DNA of 57,955 nt. Source: an uncultured Pseudomonadota bacterium. GTDB lineage: Bacteria > Pseudomonadota > Alphaproteobacteria > RF32 > CAG-239. Position 1 is the stretch's first letter. The number at the start of each line of letters is the position of its first letter. The position numbers and the translations under genes are program-made. Below the pieces are notes generated by a model. It was not told the origin of the DNA. It saw nothing but the letters and a program-made list of their open reading frames with translations, and did no database searches. Below are positions 25,081-34,634 of the stretch, piece by piece. Where the stretch lies: positions 1 through 57,955 of the forward strand of contig CASEZG010000004.1 in the NCBI GenBank assembly GCA_949292375.1. The letters are read 5' to 3'.

Positions 25081-27345
25081 ATGAAAAAATTATATTACGG
25101 GACTTGTCTGTTTGCTTTGCTTTTGGGCAAAAATGTTTCGGCTGCAGATGTTTATGTCAACCAGATAGCGGTGAAAGGTTTGGAGCGTGTTGAGCCGGAA
25201 ACGGTCGCTTCATATTTGGATATTAAAAAAGGTGAAAATGTCAGTCAGGAACAATTGGATAGTTCGTTAAAGCAACTTTATGCTACGGGCTTGTTTAACG
25301 ATGTGGTCTTTAATATGGCTCAGGACGGTACGCTTTTGATTCAGGTTAGCGAAAATCCGATTGTAAACAAACGCGTGTTTGACGGTAATGATAAGATTGA
25401 CGATAGTATCCTTGAAACGGAAGTTCAGCTTGCCTCCGGTTCAATTTATAATCGGGCAAAGGTTCAGGCAGACGTACAGCGTATTTTGGAAGTTTATAAG
25501 CGTGCCGGTCGGTATGCTGTGGTCGTTGAGCCAAAGATTATTAAAAGAGATCAAAATAGGGTCGATTTGATTTATGAAATTGATGAAGGTCCGGCCGCAG
25601 AGATTACAAAGGTTAACTTTGTCGGAAATGTACATTATTCAGATGAGGATTTGTCAAACGAGATTATGAGCAAGGAAAGCCGCTGGTACAGAATCTTTTC
25701 CAGTGCCGAAAATTATGATCCCGAAAAAACAAACTATGATAAGGAGCTGCTGAGACGTTTTTATTTGAAGCGCGGTTATGCTGATTTTCGCGTGGTGTCG
25801 GCTGTGGCAGAGCTTAGTCCGGATAAAAAGTCTTTTGTTGTGACTTTTGTATTGGACGAAGGAAAGCGGTATAAAATAAATAGTATTACCATTAAGTCGC
25901 AGCTTGAGGATGTTCAGGTGGAGCCTTTGTATAAAGAAGTTTTGTTCAAACAAGGTGAATGGTATAATGCTGATTTGTTAGAAAAATCCGTATATGATAT
26001 CACGGACGAATTGGGCAAGAAAGGATTTGCTTTTGTGGATGTTGTGCCGGAATTGAAGAAGAATACGCAAACGGGTGAGCTTGATGTTGTATTTGATATC
26101 AGGGAAGGTGACAGAATCTTTGTTAATCGTATTAATATTCATGGTAATACGCGTACGCATGATGAGGTTATCAGAAGAGAGTTCAGAATTGATGAAGGTG
26201 ATGCCTTTAATCCGGCAAAAATCAGAGCTTCTCGCAGAAATGTGGAAAATCTGGATTACTTTAGCAAAGTTGATATTAATACCGTTCCGACAGATGATGA
26301 AAACAAAGCTGATATTGATGTAAAAGTGGAAGAAAAATCTACGGGTTATTTCAATGTCGGTGTCGGTTATTCTACGGTTAATGGTGCTTTGGTACGAGCC
26401 GGAGTTACGGAGAATAACTTCCAAGGAAAAGGTCAACAGTTGGGACTTGATGTCGGTGTGTCGCAAGAAACATCTGATTATAATTTGAGTTTTACGGAGC
26501 CTTATTTCTTGGATAGACGTTTAAGTGCCGGTGTGGATTTGTTTAGAACCGAACAAGATTATCAGGATGAAGGTTCGTATGATACGGAAAGCACGGGCGG
26601 AAGAATTCGTTTCGGTTGGAATTATACCGATAACTTAGCTCACTATGCTCGCTATACTTTACGTCAAGATAAGATTAGTAATGTTGATCCATCGGCTTCA
26701 GTTTATATTAAGGAAGAAGAGGGTTCATCTTCGGCTTCGGTTATTGGACAGACTTTGGTTTATGATAAACGCGACAGCGCAATTAATCCGAAAGAGGGAT
26801 ATTATTTGTCATTTGGTAATGATATTGCCGGTTTGGGCGGAGATGAAAAATATCTACGCTTTGACGGTAAGGTCTATACTTATTATACTTTGGCAGATTA
26901 TTATACCTTTAAGCTGTTTGTTAATGCCGGATATATTGAAGGTTATGGCGATGAAAATGTTCGTTTGTCTCAACGCTATTACCTCGGTGGCTCTACTTTG
27001 CGCGGTTTTGATACGGCAGGTATCGGTGCTCGTGATAAGTATACAAAAGATGCGTTGGGTGGTAACTGGATGCTTTATTCCGGTGCGGAAATGGCATTCC
27101 CGATTGGTTTGGATGAATTGGGGGTTAAAGGTCGTACTTTTGTTGATATGGGTATGCTCGGTAAGCCTGATGATATTGATCGTGCAATTGTCGAATATTC
27201 GTCAACACCTCGTGTTGCTGCCGGTTTCGGCTTTACATGGCAATCTCCGATGGGACAAATTGATGTTGATATTGCGTTCCCGATTGTTAAGGAAGATTAT
27301 GATGAAACGCAGACCTTCCGTCTGAACTTCGGTAGCCGCCTCTAA
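25081..27345 (+). CDS. bamA: Outer membrane protein assembly factor BamA
   Basis: 754 aa from ATG 25081 (the TTG two codons earlier is a weaker choice). Signal peptide MKKLYYGTCLFALLLG..VSA, cleavage expected before ADVYV. Five POTRA-like repeats follow to about 420, then the Omp85 barrel. The lid/loop-6 motif is seen as LGGSTLRGFDTAGIG, and the protein ends in an aromatic-containing strand (TFRLNFGSRL). Essential inserter of outer membrane proteins; shows the organism is didermic. skp is not found after it. Confidence 0.97.
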   Translation: MKKLYYGTCLFALLLGKNVSAADVYVNQIAVKGLERVEPETVASYLDIKKGENVSQEQLDSSLKQLYATGLFNDVVFNMAQDGTLLIQVSENPIVNKRVFDGNDKIDDSILETEVQLASGSIYNRAKVQADVQRILEVYKRAGRYAVVVEPKIIKRDQNRVDLIYEIDEGPAAEITKVNFVGNVHYSDEDLSNEIMSKESRWYRIFSSAENYDPEKTNYDKELLRRFYLKRGYADFRVVSAVAELSPDKKSFVVTFVLDEGKRYKINSITIKSQLEDVQVEPLYKEVLFKQGEWYNADLLEKSVYDITDELGKKGFAFVDVVPELKKNTQTGELDVVFDIREGDRIFVNRINIHGNTRTHDEVIRREFRIDEGDAFNPAKIRASRRNVENLDYFSKVDINTVPTDDENKADIDVKVEEKSTGYFNVGVGYSTVNGALVRAGVTENNFQGKGQQLGLDVGVSQETSDYNLSFTEPYFLDRRLSAGVDLFRTEQDYQDEGSYDTESTGGRIRFGWNYTDNLAHYARYTLRQDKISNVDPSASVYIKEEEGSSSASVIGQTLVYDKRDSAINPKEGYYLSFGNDIAGLGGDEKYLRFDGKVYTYYTLADYYTFKLFVNAGYIEGYGDENVRLSQRYYLGGSTLRGFDTAGIGARDKYTKDALGGNWMLYSGAEMAFPIGLDELGVKGRTFVDMGMLGKPDDIDRAIVEYSSTPRVAAGFGFTWQSPMGQIDVDIAFPIVKEDYDETQTFRLNFGSRL

Positions 27346-27375
27346 GTATGATGAGAGTTTTTGAGGAGAAGAAAA

Positions 27376-28407
27376 ATGGTGGACACAACATTTTTTATTA
27401 ATAATGGGCCTTTTACGCTGCAACAGGTTGCCGAAATTTGTGAGGCAGAACTCAAAGATGCCGGTAAGGTTAATGCGGAAATCGTGAATATTAATACGAT
27501 GGAAAAAGCCGGAGAGGGAGAGGTTTGTTTCTTCTATGATAAAAAAGCTAAGGCAAAGGGGGCTGAGATTAAGGCTGAGGCTTGTGTTACCACCGAGGAG
27601 TTGGCTCCTTTTGTGGCGCAAGGTGTGGCTTTGTTGATTTGTTCTAACCCTAAGATGGCTTTTTTGAAGCTTAATTCTCGTCTTTATGCCGAATATCAGC
27701 CAAGAGCAGATATTGCATCTTCTGCCAGAATCCATCCGTCGGCGATTATTGGGCAGAATTGCAGCATAGGTGACCATGTGGTGATTGGTGAAAATGTAAA
27801 AATCGGTGATAACTGTGTGCTTGAAGCTGGTGTCGTTATTGCCAGAGGTTGCCAAATCGGAAATAATTGTCGTATTGGTGCTAATGCGAGTATTGCTTAT
27901 ACGATTATGGGTAATGACTGCTTTATTTATAATGGTGCGCGAATCGGTTCGGATGGCTTTGGCTTTATGATGATTGCGGGACAGCATAAGCGTATTCCAC
28001 AAGTTGGACGCGTTATTATAGGTAATGATGTAGAAATCGGTGCAAACTCTTGTGTGGATAGAGGCGCACTGGATGATACGGTTATCGGCGATGGTTGCCG
28101 GATTGATAATCTGGTACAGATTGCGCATAATGATAAGCTTGGTAAAGGTTGTATTATTGTAGCGCAGACAGGTATTGCCGGAAGTTGTACTTTTGGTGAT
28201 TATGTGGTTTGCGGCGGACAGACGGGTTTTGCCGACCATCTGAAAGTCGGTTCGGGAGCGCAGATCGGTGCACAATCAGGTTTAATGCGCGATGTAGAAC
28301 CCGGTGCCGTGATGATGGGATATCCTGCTGTCGGAATTAAAGATTTTATGCGCCAGACTGCTTACTTGCAAAAGTTGGTTAATGGTGATAGAAACGAAAA
28401 GAAATAA
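27376..28407 (+). CDS. lpxD: UDP-3-O-acylglucosamine N-acyltransferase
   Basis: 343 aa from ATG 27376 (GAGGAGAAG upstream). N-terminal uridine-binding domain ([10 protein letters not shown]), then a left-handed beta helix made of hexapeptide repeats such as [14 protein letters not shown]. The catalytic His is in [12 protein letters not shown], as in E. coli LpxD. It adds the second 3-hydroxyacyl chain, from acyl-ACP, to UDP-3-O-acyl-GlcN in lipid A synthesis. The first gene of the lpxD-fabZ-lpxA-lpxI-lpxB run. Confidence 0.97.
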   Translation: MVDTTFFINNGPFTLQQVAEICEAELKDAGKVNAEIVNINTMEKAGEGEVCFFYDKKAKAKGAEIKAEACVTTEELAPFVAQGVALLICSNPKMAFLKLNSRLYAEYQPRADIASSARIHPSAIIGQNCSIGDHVVIGENVKIGDNCVLEAGVVIARGCQIGNNCRIGANASIAYTIMGNDCFIYNGARIGSDGFGFMMIAGQHKRIPQVGRVIIGNDVEIGANSCVDRGALDDTVIGDGCRIDNLVQIAHNDKLGKGCIIVAQTGIAGSCTFGDYVVCGGQTGFADHLKVGSGAQIGAQSGLMRDVEPGAVMMGYPAVGIKDFMRQTAYLQKLVNGDRNEKK

Positions 28408-28435
28408 GTTTATTTTATTTTAAGAAAGGAAGACT

Positions 28436-28885
28436 ATGTCTGAAGTTAAGACTTATCACATTGAAGAAATTATGAATATGTTACCCCATCGGTATCCGTT
28501 TTTGTTGGTTGACCGTTTGGAGGTTGAAGTTCCGGGTGAGAAGGGTGTTGGTATTAAAAATGTTACGATGAATGAGGAATTTTTTCAGGGGCATTTCCCC
28601 GGAAATCCGGTAATGCCGGGTGTTTTGCAAATTGAGGCAATGGCTCAAACTGCAGGTGCGATTGTTGCTTGTTCTGTTGAGGACTATGCTGAGCATAAGC
28701 GTGGTGTATTGTTTATGTCTATTGATGGCGTGAAGTTCCGTAAGCCGGTTAAACCGGGTGACCAGTTGCGTATGCATGTTGAAAAAATCAGAGCTCGCCG
28801 CAATGTATATGTTTTCAAAGGTGAAGCAAAGGTTGACGGAAATGTGGTTTCCGAAGCCGAGTTTACAGCTATGATTATGGAATAA
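28436..28885 (+). CDS. fabZ: 3-hydroxyacyl-ACP dehydratase FabZ (housekeeping)
   Basis: 149 aa, canonical FabZ: MLPHRYPFLLVDR, then GHFPGNPVMPGVLQIEAMAQ with His53 and Glu67. It competes with LpxA and LpxD for 3-hydroxyacyl-ACP, which links membrane and lipid A synthesis. It is a useful reference for the two divergent FabZ-like proteins at 7.6-8.6 kb, which are distinct paralogues. Confidence 0.97.
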   Translation: MSEVKTYHIEEIMNMLPHRYPFLLVDRLEVEVPGEKGVGIKNVTMNEEFFQGHFPGNPVMPGVLQIEAMAQTAGAIVACSVEDYAEHKRGVLFMSIDGVKFRKPVKPGDQLRMHVEKIRARRNVYVFKGEAKVDGNVVSEAEFTAMIME

Positions 28886-28899
28886 GTAAAAGCTTTGAT

Positions 28900-28931
28900 A
28901 AAAAATCCTCCTTTTATGGAGGATTTTTTTG
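28900..28931 (+). terminator. Terminator after fabZ
   Basis: AAAAATCCTCC, short loop, GGAGGATTTTTTT. Strong intrinsic terminator shape, with T-runs on both strands. It separates fabZ from lpxA, so lpxA likely has its own start. Confidence 0.8.
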
Positions 28932-28961
28932 TAAGAAACTGTAAGGAATTGTGTTTTTACA

Positions 28962-28989
28962 TTGTAATTAAAAACATATAGCTTATTAT
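28962..28989 (+). promoter_or_regulatory. Candidate lpxA promoter
   Basis: TTGTAA (28962-28967), 16-nt spacer, TATTAT (28984-28989), between the fabZ terminator and the lpxA start. Confidence 0.4.
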
Positions 28990-29027
28990 CAGTTTAGGTT
29001 TAACTTTTTTGATGAGGAAATAATACC

Positions 29028-29825
29028 ATGTCTAATATTCATCCTTCCGCTGTTGTTGAAGATGGTGCTCAGATTGCTGCCAGTGCAAAAATCGGTCCTT
29101 TGTGCTATGTGAGCAGTCGTGCAAAAATCGGTGAAAATGTACAACTGATTGCTCATGTTACAATTTTGGGCGACACCACCATCGGCGAAGGTACGATTGT
29201 ATTTCCTGGAGCAGTTTTGGGTGCCGGTCCGCAAGATCATGGTAATGAGTTTAAGGAAGAAGCTAAGTTGATTATTGGCAAACGCAATATTATTCGTGAG
29301 AATGTAACAATGCATGCCGGTACGCCGAAAGAGCACTTTACAACCACAGTCGGTGATGACGGTATGTTTATGATTAACTCCCATGTGGCCCATGACTGCG
29401 TGGTCGGCAATAATGTGATTATGACAAATAATGCTGTTATCGGCGGCCATGTTCGTATTGGTGATGGGGCGATTTTGGGTGGTAACTGTGCCGTTCACCA
29501 GTTTGTTCGTATCGGTCGCAAAGCCATGATTGGTGGTATGACGGGCGTTGACCGTGATGTTATTCCGTTTGGTATTGTTACTTGCGACAGAGGTAAATTG
29601 CGCGGTTTGAACGTTATCGGTTTGAAGCGTAGCGGTATTGATGAGAAAGTTGTTAAATCTATCAGCCATGCTTATATGTATATATTCAAAGGAAAAGAGG
29701 ACAACTTTGAAACACGTCTGCAAAAAGCTAAAGAAAAATATAAAGACAATGATATGGTTATGGAGCAGATTGCCTTTATTGAAGAGGCTTTAAGCGGTCG
29801 TCGTAAGATTATGGTTTCTGACTAA
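29028..29825 (+). CDS. lpxA: UDP-N-acetylglucosamine acyltransferase
   Basis: 265 aa, start with GAGGAAA upstream. Hexapeptide beta helix (NIHPSAVVEDGAQI, IGENVQLIAHV) with the catalytic His in SHVAHDCVVGN, plus GAGPQD and a C-terminal helical domain (ETRLQKAKEKYKDN). First committed step of lipid A: transfer of a 3-hydroxyacyl group from ACP to UDP-GlcNAc. Confidence 0.97.
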   Translation: MSNIHPSAVVEDGAQIAASAKIGPLCYVSSRAKIGENVQLIAHVTILGDTTIGEGTIVFPGAVLGAGPQDHGNEFKEEAKLIIGKRNIIRENVTMHAGTPKEHFTTTVGDDGMFMINSHVAHDCVVGNNVIMTNNAVIGGHVRIGDGAILGGNCAVHQFVRIGRKAMIGGMTGVDRDVIPFGIVTCDRGKLRGLNVIGLKRSGIDEKVVKSISHAYMYIFKGKEDNFETRLQKAKEKYKDNDMVMEQIAFIEEALSGRRKIMVSD

Positions 29826-29834
29826 ATCTTTATT

Positions 29835-29882
29835 AGGGCTTCTGTGTCTTGGCTTATTGCGGCACGGAAGCCCTTTTTGTTT
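29835..29882 (+). terminator. Terminator after lpxA
   Basis: AGGGCTTCTGTG (from 29835), loop, CACGGAAGCCCT (ending 29874), then TTTTTGTTTTTTTTG. Good intrinsic terminator. Confidence 0.8.
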
Positions 29883-29908
29883 TTTTTGTTTTATCTCAGG
29901 CTTAAAAT

Positions 29909-30748
29909 ATGACTTCTGACTTCAAAAAACTTGGTATTATCGCCGGAGGCGGCAGTATTCCGAAAATGTTGGTCGAACATTGCCAAAAAATTAATCGGCC
30001 ATTTTTTGTGATTGCGATTGAGGGAAATGCAGATGAATCTTGGTTGAATGAGAAGATCCCGCATTTGTGGATAAGAATCGGTCAGGCCGGAACAGGTTTT
30101 AAGAAACTGCATGACGAAAAAGTTGAAGAAGTGATTATGATTGGGACAATCAAAAGACCGAGTTTCTTTGATTTAATTCCAGATATGCGGACAACGGCTT
30201 TTTTTGCTAAAATCGGAGCTAAGTCTTTGGGGGATGACGGTATTTTGCGCGCTTTGGTTAAAGAGATTGAAGCTGAAGGTATGGTTGTGCGCGGTGTGCA
30301 TGAAGTTATGCAAGATTTGTTGGTTAAAAAAGGTTGTTTGACAAAGTGCAAACCTGATAAACAAGCACAAGAGGATATTCGCCGCGGTGTGGAAGTCGCT
30401 TTGGCTCTCGGGAAACTTGATGTCGGCCAGGCAGTAGTTGTTCAGCAAGGGTTGGTTTTGGCTGTTGAGGGAATCGAAGGGACGGACGAACTCCTTAAGC
30501 GTTGTAAAGATTATAAACGCAAAGGTGACGGCGGGGTTTTGGTTAAGCTCAGAAAACCACAGCAAGATATGCGGATTGATTTGCCGACAATCGGAGCACA
30601 AACGGTTAAGAGAGCTAAGGAAAGTGGTTTGCGTGGTATTGCCGTCCATGTCGAAAACGGTTTGATTGTGGATGAAGCCGAAGTGATTAAGCTGGCTGAT
30701 AAAGAAGGACTTTTTGTTATTGGAGTTGAACCTAATGACTATCTCTGA
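29909..30748 (+). CDS. lpxI: UDP-2,3-diacylglucosamine pyrophosphatase LpxI
   Basis: 279 aa of the former DUF1009 family. Marks: LGIIAGGGSIPKML at the N-terminus, MIGTIKRPSF, SLGDDGILRALV, and RKGDGGVLVKLRKPQQDMRIDLPTIG in the C-terminal domain. LpxI hydrolyses UDP-2,3-diacylglucosamine to lipid X and replaces LpxH in alphaproteobacteria. It overlaps lpxB by 14 nt. Confidence 0.95.
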   Translation: MTSDFKKLGIIAGGGSIPKMLVEHCQKINRPFFVIAIEGNADESWLNEKIPHLWIRIGQAGTGFKKLHDEKVEEVIMIGTIKRPSFFDLIPDMRTTAFFAKIGAKSLGDDGILRALVKEIEAEGMVVRGVHEVMQDLLVKKGCLTKCKPDKQAQEDIRRGVEVALALGKLDVGQAVVVQQGLVLAVEGIEGTDELLKRCKDYKRKGDGGVLVKLRKPQQDMRIDLPTIGAQTVKRAKESGLRGIAVHVENGLIVDEAEVIKLADKEGLFVIGVEPNDYL

Positions 30749-31904
30749 CAGAAAACTTAAAATCTATTTAGTGGCAGGCGAGCCCTCGGGAGATGCACTC
30801 GGAGCCAGATTGATGCGTGCCATGAAGAAAAAAACAAACGGCAATGTAGAGTTTTTCGGTCTTGGTGGCGATTTGATGGCCGGCGAGGGGATTAAGCCTT
30901 TGTTTGATATCTCTGATTTGGCAATTATGGGTTTGGCAGAGATTATTCCGAGTATTCCGAAGGTTTTACGCCATATTAAGGAAACGGTTGATGATATTCT
31001 TAAAGTTCAGCCGGATGTTGTGGTTACGATTGATAGCTGGAGTTTTGCTTCGAGAGTTCAAAAAGCTTTGCGTAAAAAGAAGACGGGAATCCCGCAAGTG
31101 CATTATGTTGCGCCGCAAGTTTGGGCTTGGAAAAAGAAACGTGCCAAAACAATGTATAAATATGTTGACCATTTGTTGACGCTTTTGCCGCAAGAGCCAA
31201 AATATTTCACACCTTATCATTTGCCGACAACGTTTGTCGGGCATCCGGTAATTGAAAGTAATGTTACCAAGGGTGATGCTCAGGCTTTTAGGCAAAAATA
31301 TACTATTGCGCCGGAAAAGAGGATTATTGCCGTGCTTCCGGGGTCTAGGCATAATGAAGTGGCGCGCTTGCTTCCGGTGTTTTTGGAAACAGCTAAACAA
31401 ATGCACCAGACGGATGAGAATTTTTATTTTGTAATTCCGACTGTTCAAACGGTTGCCAAACGGGTTAAAGAAATGGCCAAAAATTGCGGCTTGGATGTTT
31501 TGGTGGTGGAAACGGAAGAAGACAGGCATAATGCTTTTGTGGCCTCTGAGGCGGCAATTGCGGCTTCTGGAACGGTGGCTTTGGAATTGGCTATTGCTAA
31601 TATTCCGCATATTGTGGCCTATAAGGTTTCGCCGATGTCTGCAATGTTGGTTAAGCATTTTTTGCATATTCAGTTTGTGAATTTATCTAATATCTTGCTT
31701 GGGCGGGAGATTATTCCCGAGCTTTTGCAGGAGAGGTGTATTCCGGTTAATATATTGTCTTATATGAAAAATATATTATCTCATGGCGATTGGTATGACA
31801 AGCAGATGGAAGGCTTTGCCAAAGTGCGCCGTATTTTGGGAATGGGCGAGCAAACGCCAAGCGAAAATGCGGCTGATGCCATATTTAATTTGATAAAGAA
31901 ATAG
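30735..31904 (+). CDS. lpxB: Lipid-A-disaccharide synthase
   Basis: 389 aa from ATG 30735. GT19 glycosyltransferase joining lipid X to UDP-diacyl-GlcN. Motifs: YLVAGEPSGDALGA near the start, FFGLGGDLM, HYVAPQVWAWKKKR, LPGSRHNEV, and the C-terminal VALELAIANIPHIVAYK. It ends the envelope supercluster. Confidence 0.96.
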   Translation: MTISDRKLKIYLVAGEPSGDALGARLMRAMKKKTNGNVEFFGLGGDLMAGEGIKPLFDISDLAIMGLAEIIPSIPKVLRHIKETVDDILKVQPDVVVTIDSWSFASRVQKALRKKKTGIPQVHYVAPQVWAWKKKRAKTMYKYVDHLLTLLPQEPKYFTPYHLPTTFVGHPVIESNVTKGDAQAFRQKYTIAPEKRIIAVLPGSRHNEVARLLPVFLETAKQMHQTDENFYFVIPTVQTVAKRVKEMAKNCGLDVLVVETEEDRHNAFVASEAAIAASGTVALELAIANIPHIVAYKVSPMSAMLVKHFLHIQFVNLSNILLGREIIPELLQERCIPVNILSYMKNILSHGDWYDKQMEGFAKVRRILGMGEQTPSENAADAIFNLIKK

Positions 31905-31911
31905 TTTTGAT

Positions 31912-31939
31912 TTGACAGAATTGTCTAAAAGGTTATATT
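31912..31939 (+). promoter_or_regulatory. Strong candidate promoter upstream of the unknown gene at 32012
   Basis: Perfect -35 TTGACA (31912-31917), 16-nt spacer, TATATT (31934-31939), in the gap after lpxB. Confidence 0.55.
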
Positions 31940-32011
31940 TGATAGATGTTTATATAAGTATATGTTTAACCAGTGTGGGATATTTTTGTCTTGCGCCTAA
32001 AGTTTATCATT

Positions 32012-32404
32012 ATGAACCTAAAAAATTTGTGGCAGGTTTTATTTCCAAAACCAAGTTATCCGACTAATGACAGAGAAGTTATTGCTCTGATGCAGAGCGA
32101 GTTGCAAAAGCAAAATATTCAGATAGACATATCCATGAAGGATTTGTCCTTTGGGTATTGGGTGGAGCAAGGAAAAAGTAATGTAGTTATTTTTTACAAT
32201 GTTCTTCATCATATAGGCACGAAGCGCTTATTGCTCAGTATGGATAAGAAATTGATGCTCGTGCCATGGACTTGTGAAAATCTGGTTCATACGCCAATAG
32301 ATTTAATGAAAGATAAGGACCATTTATTGGAGGATAGTTTCCATTGTTGGGGATTGTTTATTTATCATGGGCATTTTAGCTTGGAACGTTTTGTGAAAGA
32401 CTGA
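32012..32404 (+). CDS. Hypothetical protein, about 130 aa
   Basis: Not recognised. 131 aa from ATG 32012; GTG 31973 would add 13 residues, and neither start has a clear ribosome site. Soluble, with NDREVIALMQSEL early, a central NVVIFYNVLHHIG strand-like part and a His/Trp-rich C-terminal end (FHCWGLFIYHGHF). A near-consensus promoter before it and a terminator after it suggest a real monocistronic gene. Confidence 0.55.
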   Translation: MNLKNLWQVLFPKPSYPTNDREVIALMQSELQKQNIQIDISMKDLSFGYWVEQGKSNVVIFYNVLHHIGTKRLLLSMDKKLMLVPWTCENLVHTPIDLMKDKDHLLEDSFHCWGLFIYHGHFSLERFVKD

Positions 32405-32419
32405 AAAGAAAAATTTTTT

Positions 32420-32456
32420 AAGTTGTCAGACTGTTGAAGTTTGGCAACTTTTTTTT
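32420..32456 (+). terminator. Terminator before comEC
   Basis: AAGTTGTCAGA, loop CTGTTGAAG, TTTGGCAACTT and a T8 run. Ends the small gene unit. Confidence 0.75.
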
Positions 32457-32512
32457 GCATTTGTTGCAAGTTGGCATTACAGTATAGAAAAATTTTGATG
32501 TCAGGAAGCAAG

Positions 32513-34561
32513 ATGCAGATTTTTCTTTATAAACTCAAGGAAATGTTTTTAGAAGAACGTGAACGTTGGTTTATGTGGATTCCGGTGTTATTCGGGATGG
32601 GAATCGGCGTTTATTTTTTGTTGCCTGAAGAACCATCTAAATGGATTGTGCTCGGGTTGATTGAGGCTTTGTTGGTATTGGCATATGTTTGGCGATATTC
32701 GCCGGCTAAGTTGACTGCTCTTCTGATTATGATGATTATGGCTCTTGGGTTTGCCAATATTCAACTTAAAACGCTTTACTTTGCCAGAAACGAGATTATT
32801 CCCTATGATCGCAAGCTTTATTTGACGGGTAGGGTTTCCGAACTTGGCACAAATTATCGTGGTAATCCGCGTTTTGTTTTGGAAGATGTGCAGGATTTTG
32901 ATGGTAATGAGTTGAAGGGAAAATATCGCATCAGTTTAACCTCTAAAAGCTCTCAACCGCAGAACGGACAATGTGTGGAGCTTATCGGCACGGTTTCGGC
33001 TCCGCCAAGACCAAATATGGTCGGCGGGTATCAGATGGATAGAAAGTTTTTTTATGAGGGAATTACGGCAACAGGCTTTGCCGCTTCACGTGCTTTGCCG
33101 GTTGATTGCGAAAAAGAGCCTCCGTTTGTGGCAAAATTAGAAAAAGCAGCCTCGGACTTGAGAGCAAAAATTGTGGCAAAAATTGAGGCTGTTCTGCCCG
33201 CTGATGAAGCCGGAATTACGGCGGCAATCGTGGCTGGAGAGCGCGGCGGTATCCGCCAGGAGATTACGGAAAATTATCGAGATTCCGGCTTGGCACATTT
33301 CTTGTCTATCTCCGGTTTGCATATGAGTATGTTGGCCGGTTTGATGTTCTTTTTGGTGCGTTTTGTGCTTGCTTTGATTCCGCCAATCTCTTTGCGCTAT
33401 GATTCCAAAAAGGTGGCCGCGGTATTTGCTATTTTTATGAGTTCGGTTTATTTGGTTATATCAGGTGCAGAAATTCCGAGCCAGAGAGCTTTTATTATGA
33501 CTTTTATTGTGTTGCTTGGGGTTTTGTTTTCGCGCAAGGCTATTTCTATGCGAATGATTTCATGGGCAGGGCTTATCGTTTTAATCTTATCTCCGCAGGC
33601 CTTAATCAGCGCAAGTTTTCAGATGTCTTTTGCAGCTGTTGTTGCTTTAATTGCTTTTTATGAGCGTTTTGCGGCACCGTTGCATCGGTTCTTGAACGGG
33701 GCAAAAGATGATGGACTTACGTTGCCGGCAAAAGTTCTGCGCATCATCTTTGCCTATGTTGCGGGTATTTTGGTTTCGGATTTGGTTGCGAGTTTGGCAA
33801 CTTTGCCATTTTCTATTTATCATTTTAATCAGATTGCATTATATACGACTTTCGGAAATCTTTTGGCAGGTCCAATTATCGGTTTGGTGATTATGCCTTT
33901 TGTGCTGATTGCGCTTTTATTGATGCCTTTTAATCTGGATGTTTGGGCTCTTAAAATTGTTGGCTTTGGTGTAGAAAAGGTTAATGAAATTACGGCTTAT
34001 GTAGCCTCAATGCCTGAAGCCGGATATCGGGTCGTGGCAATGCCTTTCTGGGGCTTGATGTTGATTGTGTTTGGTGGTTTGTGGTTGTGTCTCTGGCGTT
34101 TGAAGTGGCGTTTGTGGGGGTGGATGCTTATTCTTATTGGCGGATTGAGCATTCTTACCATCAGAATTCCTGATGCTATGGCGGATAAATATGGTGAGGT
34201 TTTTGCTCTTAAAGATGAACAAGGCAAGCTGGTTATTCTGCCATCACGAGGAAACAGTTTTACCAAGAAGATTTGGTTAGAGAAAACCGCTAATAAAAAG
34301 CTTTCAAAAGAAGATGCTCGTCAGTTGAAAAAGATTTTTGATGGAAAATTAACAGATAAGTCTTGGCTTGATTTGGAATGTGATGAACATGTGTGCCTGT
34401 ATAAAAATGCCATTAAAATTATTAAGTTCGGTGGGGTGGAAGTTGATGGACAAGATGTTGATTTGCACAAGGCAGACGGGGCACGTTTCTTTATTGATAA
34501 GGGAGGAAAAGTCTTAATAGAGACGGTTCGAGATTATACGGGAAAACGCCCGTGGAACTGA
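32513..34561 (+). CDS. comEC: ComEC/Rec2-type DNA uptake membrane protein
   Basis: 682 aa from ATG 32513 with AGGAAG just upstream; longer readings pass through the terminator hairpin. An N-terminal DUF4131-like part (membrane anchor plus an OB-like soluble segment, RVSELGTNYRGNPRFVLE) is followed by the competence domain with many membrane helices and SGLAHFLSISGLHMSMLAG, IPSQRAFIM and SASFQMSFAAV. The C-terminal metallo-beta-lactamase domain of Gram-positive ComEC is absent, as in many alphaproteobacteria; a short soluble tail replaces it. It would form the inner membrane channel for transforming DNA. Confidence 0.9.
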   Translation: MQIFLYKLKEMFLEERERWFMWIPVLFGMGIGVYFLLPEEPSKWIVLGLIEALLVLAYVWRYSPAKLTALLIMMIMALGFANIQLKTLYFARNEIIPYDRKLYLTGRVSELGTNYRGNPRFVLEDVQDFDGNELKGKYRISLTSKSSQPQNGQCVELIGTVSAPPRPNMVGGYQMDRKFFYEGITATGFAASRALPVDCEKEPPFVAKLEKAASDLRAKIVAKIEAVLPADEAGITAAIVAGERGGIRQEITENYRDSGLAHFLSISGLHMSMLAGLMFFLVRFVLALIPPISLRYDSKKVAAVFAIFMSSVYLVISGAEIPSQRAFIMTFIVLLGVLFSRKAISMRMISWAGLIVLILSPQALISASFQMSFAAVVALIAFYERFAAPLHRFLNGAKDDGLTLPAKVLRIIFAYVAGILVSDLVASLATLPFSIYHFNQIALYTTFGNLLAGPIIGLVIMPFVLIALLLMPFNLDVWALKIVGFGVEKVNEITAYVASMPEAGYRVVAMPFWGLMLIVFGGLWLCLWRLKWRLWGWMLILIGGLSILTIRIPDAMADKYGEVFALKDEQGKLVILPSRGNSFTKKIWLEKTANKKLSKEDARQLKKIFDGKLTDKSWLDLECDEHVCLYKNAIKIIKFGGVEVDGQDVDLHKADGARFFIDKGGKVLIETVRDYTGKRPWN

Positions 34562-34569
34562 TAAAGCTT

Positions 34570-34598
34570 TTGACTTGAGGACGGCAAAAGAGTATAAT
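34570..34598 (+). promoter_or_regulatory. Near-consensus promoter for the 34.6-35.2 kb gene pair
   Basis: TTGACT (34570-34575), 17-nt spacer, TATAAT (34593-34598). The expected start is about 34605, 30 nt before the gene start. Confidence 0.65.
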
Positions 34599-34634
34599 GA
34601 AAGAAGTTTATATTAGAAACAAAGGATGAAAAAA

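Noticed and set aside
26645..27325. 226-aa plus-strand frame inside bamA
   Set aside because: Out-of-frame reading of the bamA barrel, Leu/Ile/Val/Arg-rich, without its own start signals.
27202..28275. 357-aa open frame on the minus strand across the bamA end and lpxD
   Set aside because: A reverse-complement shadow of hexapeptide-repeat codons; its sequence is repetitive Thr/Asn/His without family resemblance.
28989..29723. 244-aa minus-strand open frame over lpxA
   Set aside because: Shadow of the lpxA beta-helix repeats, with no ribosome site or family match.
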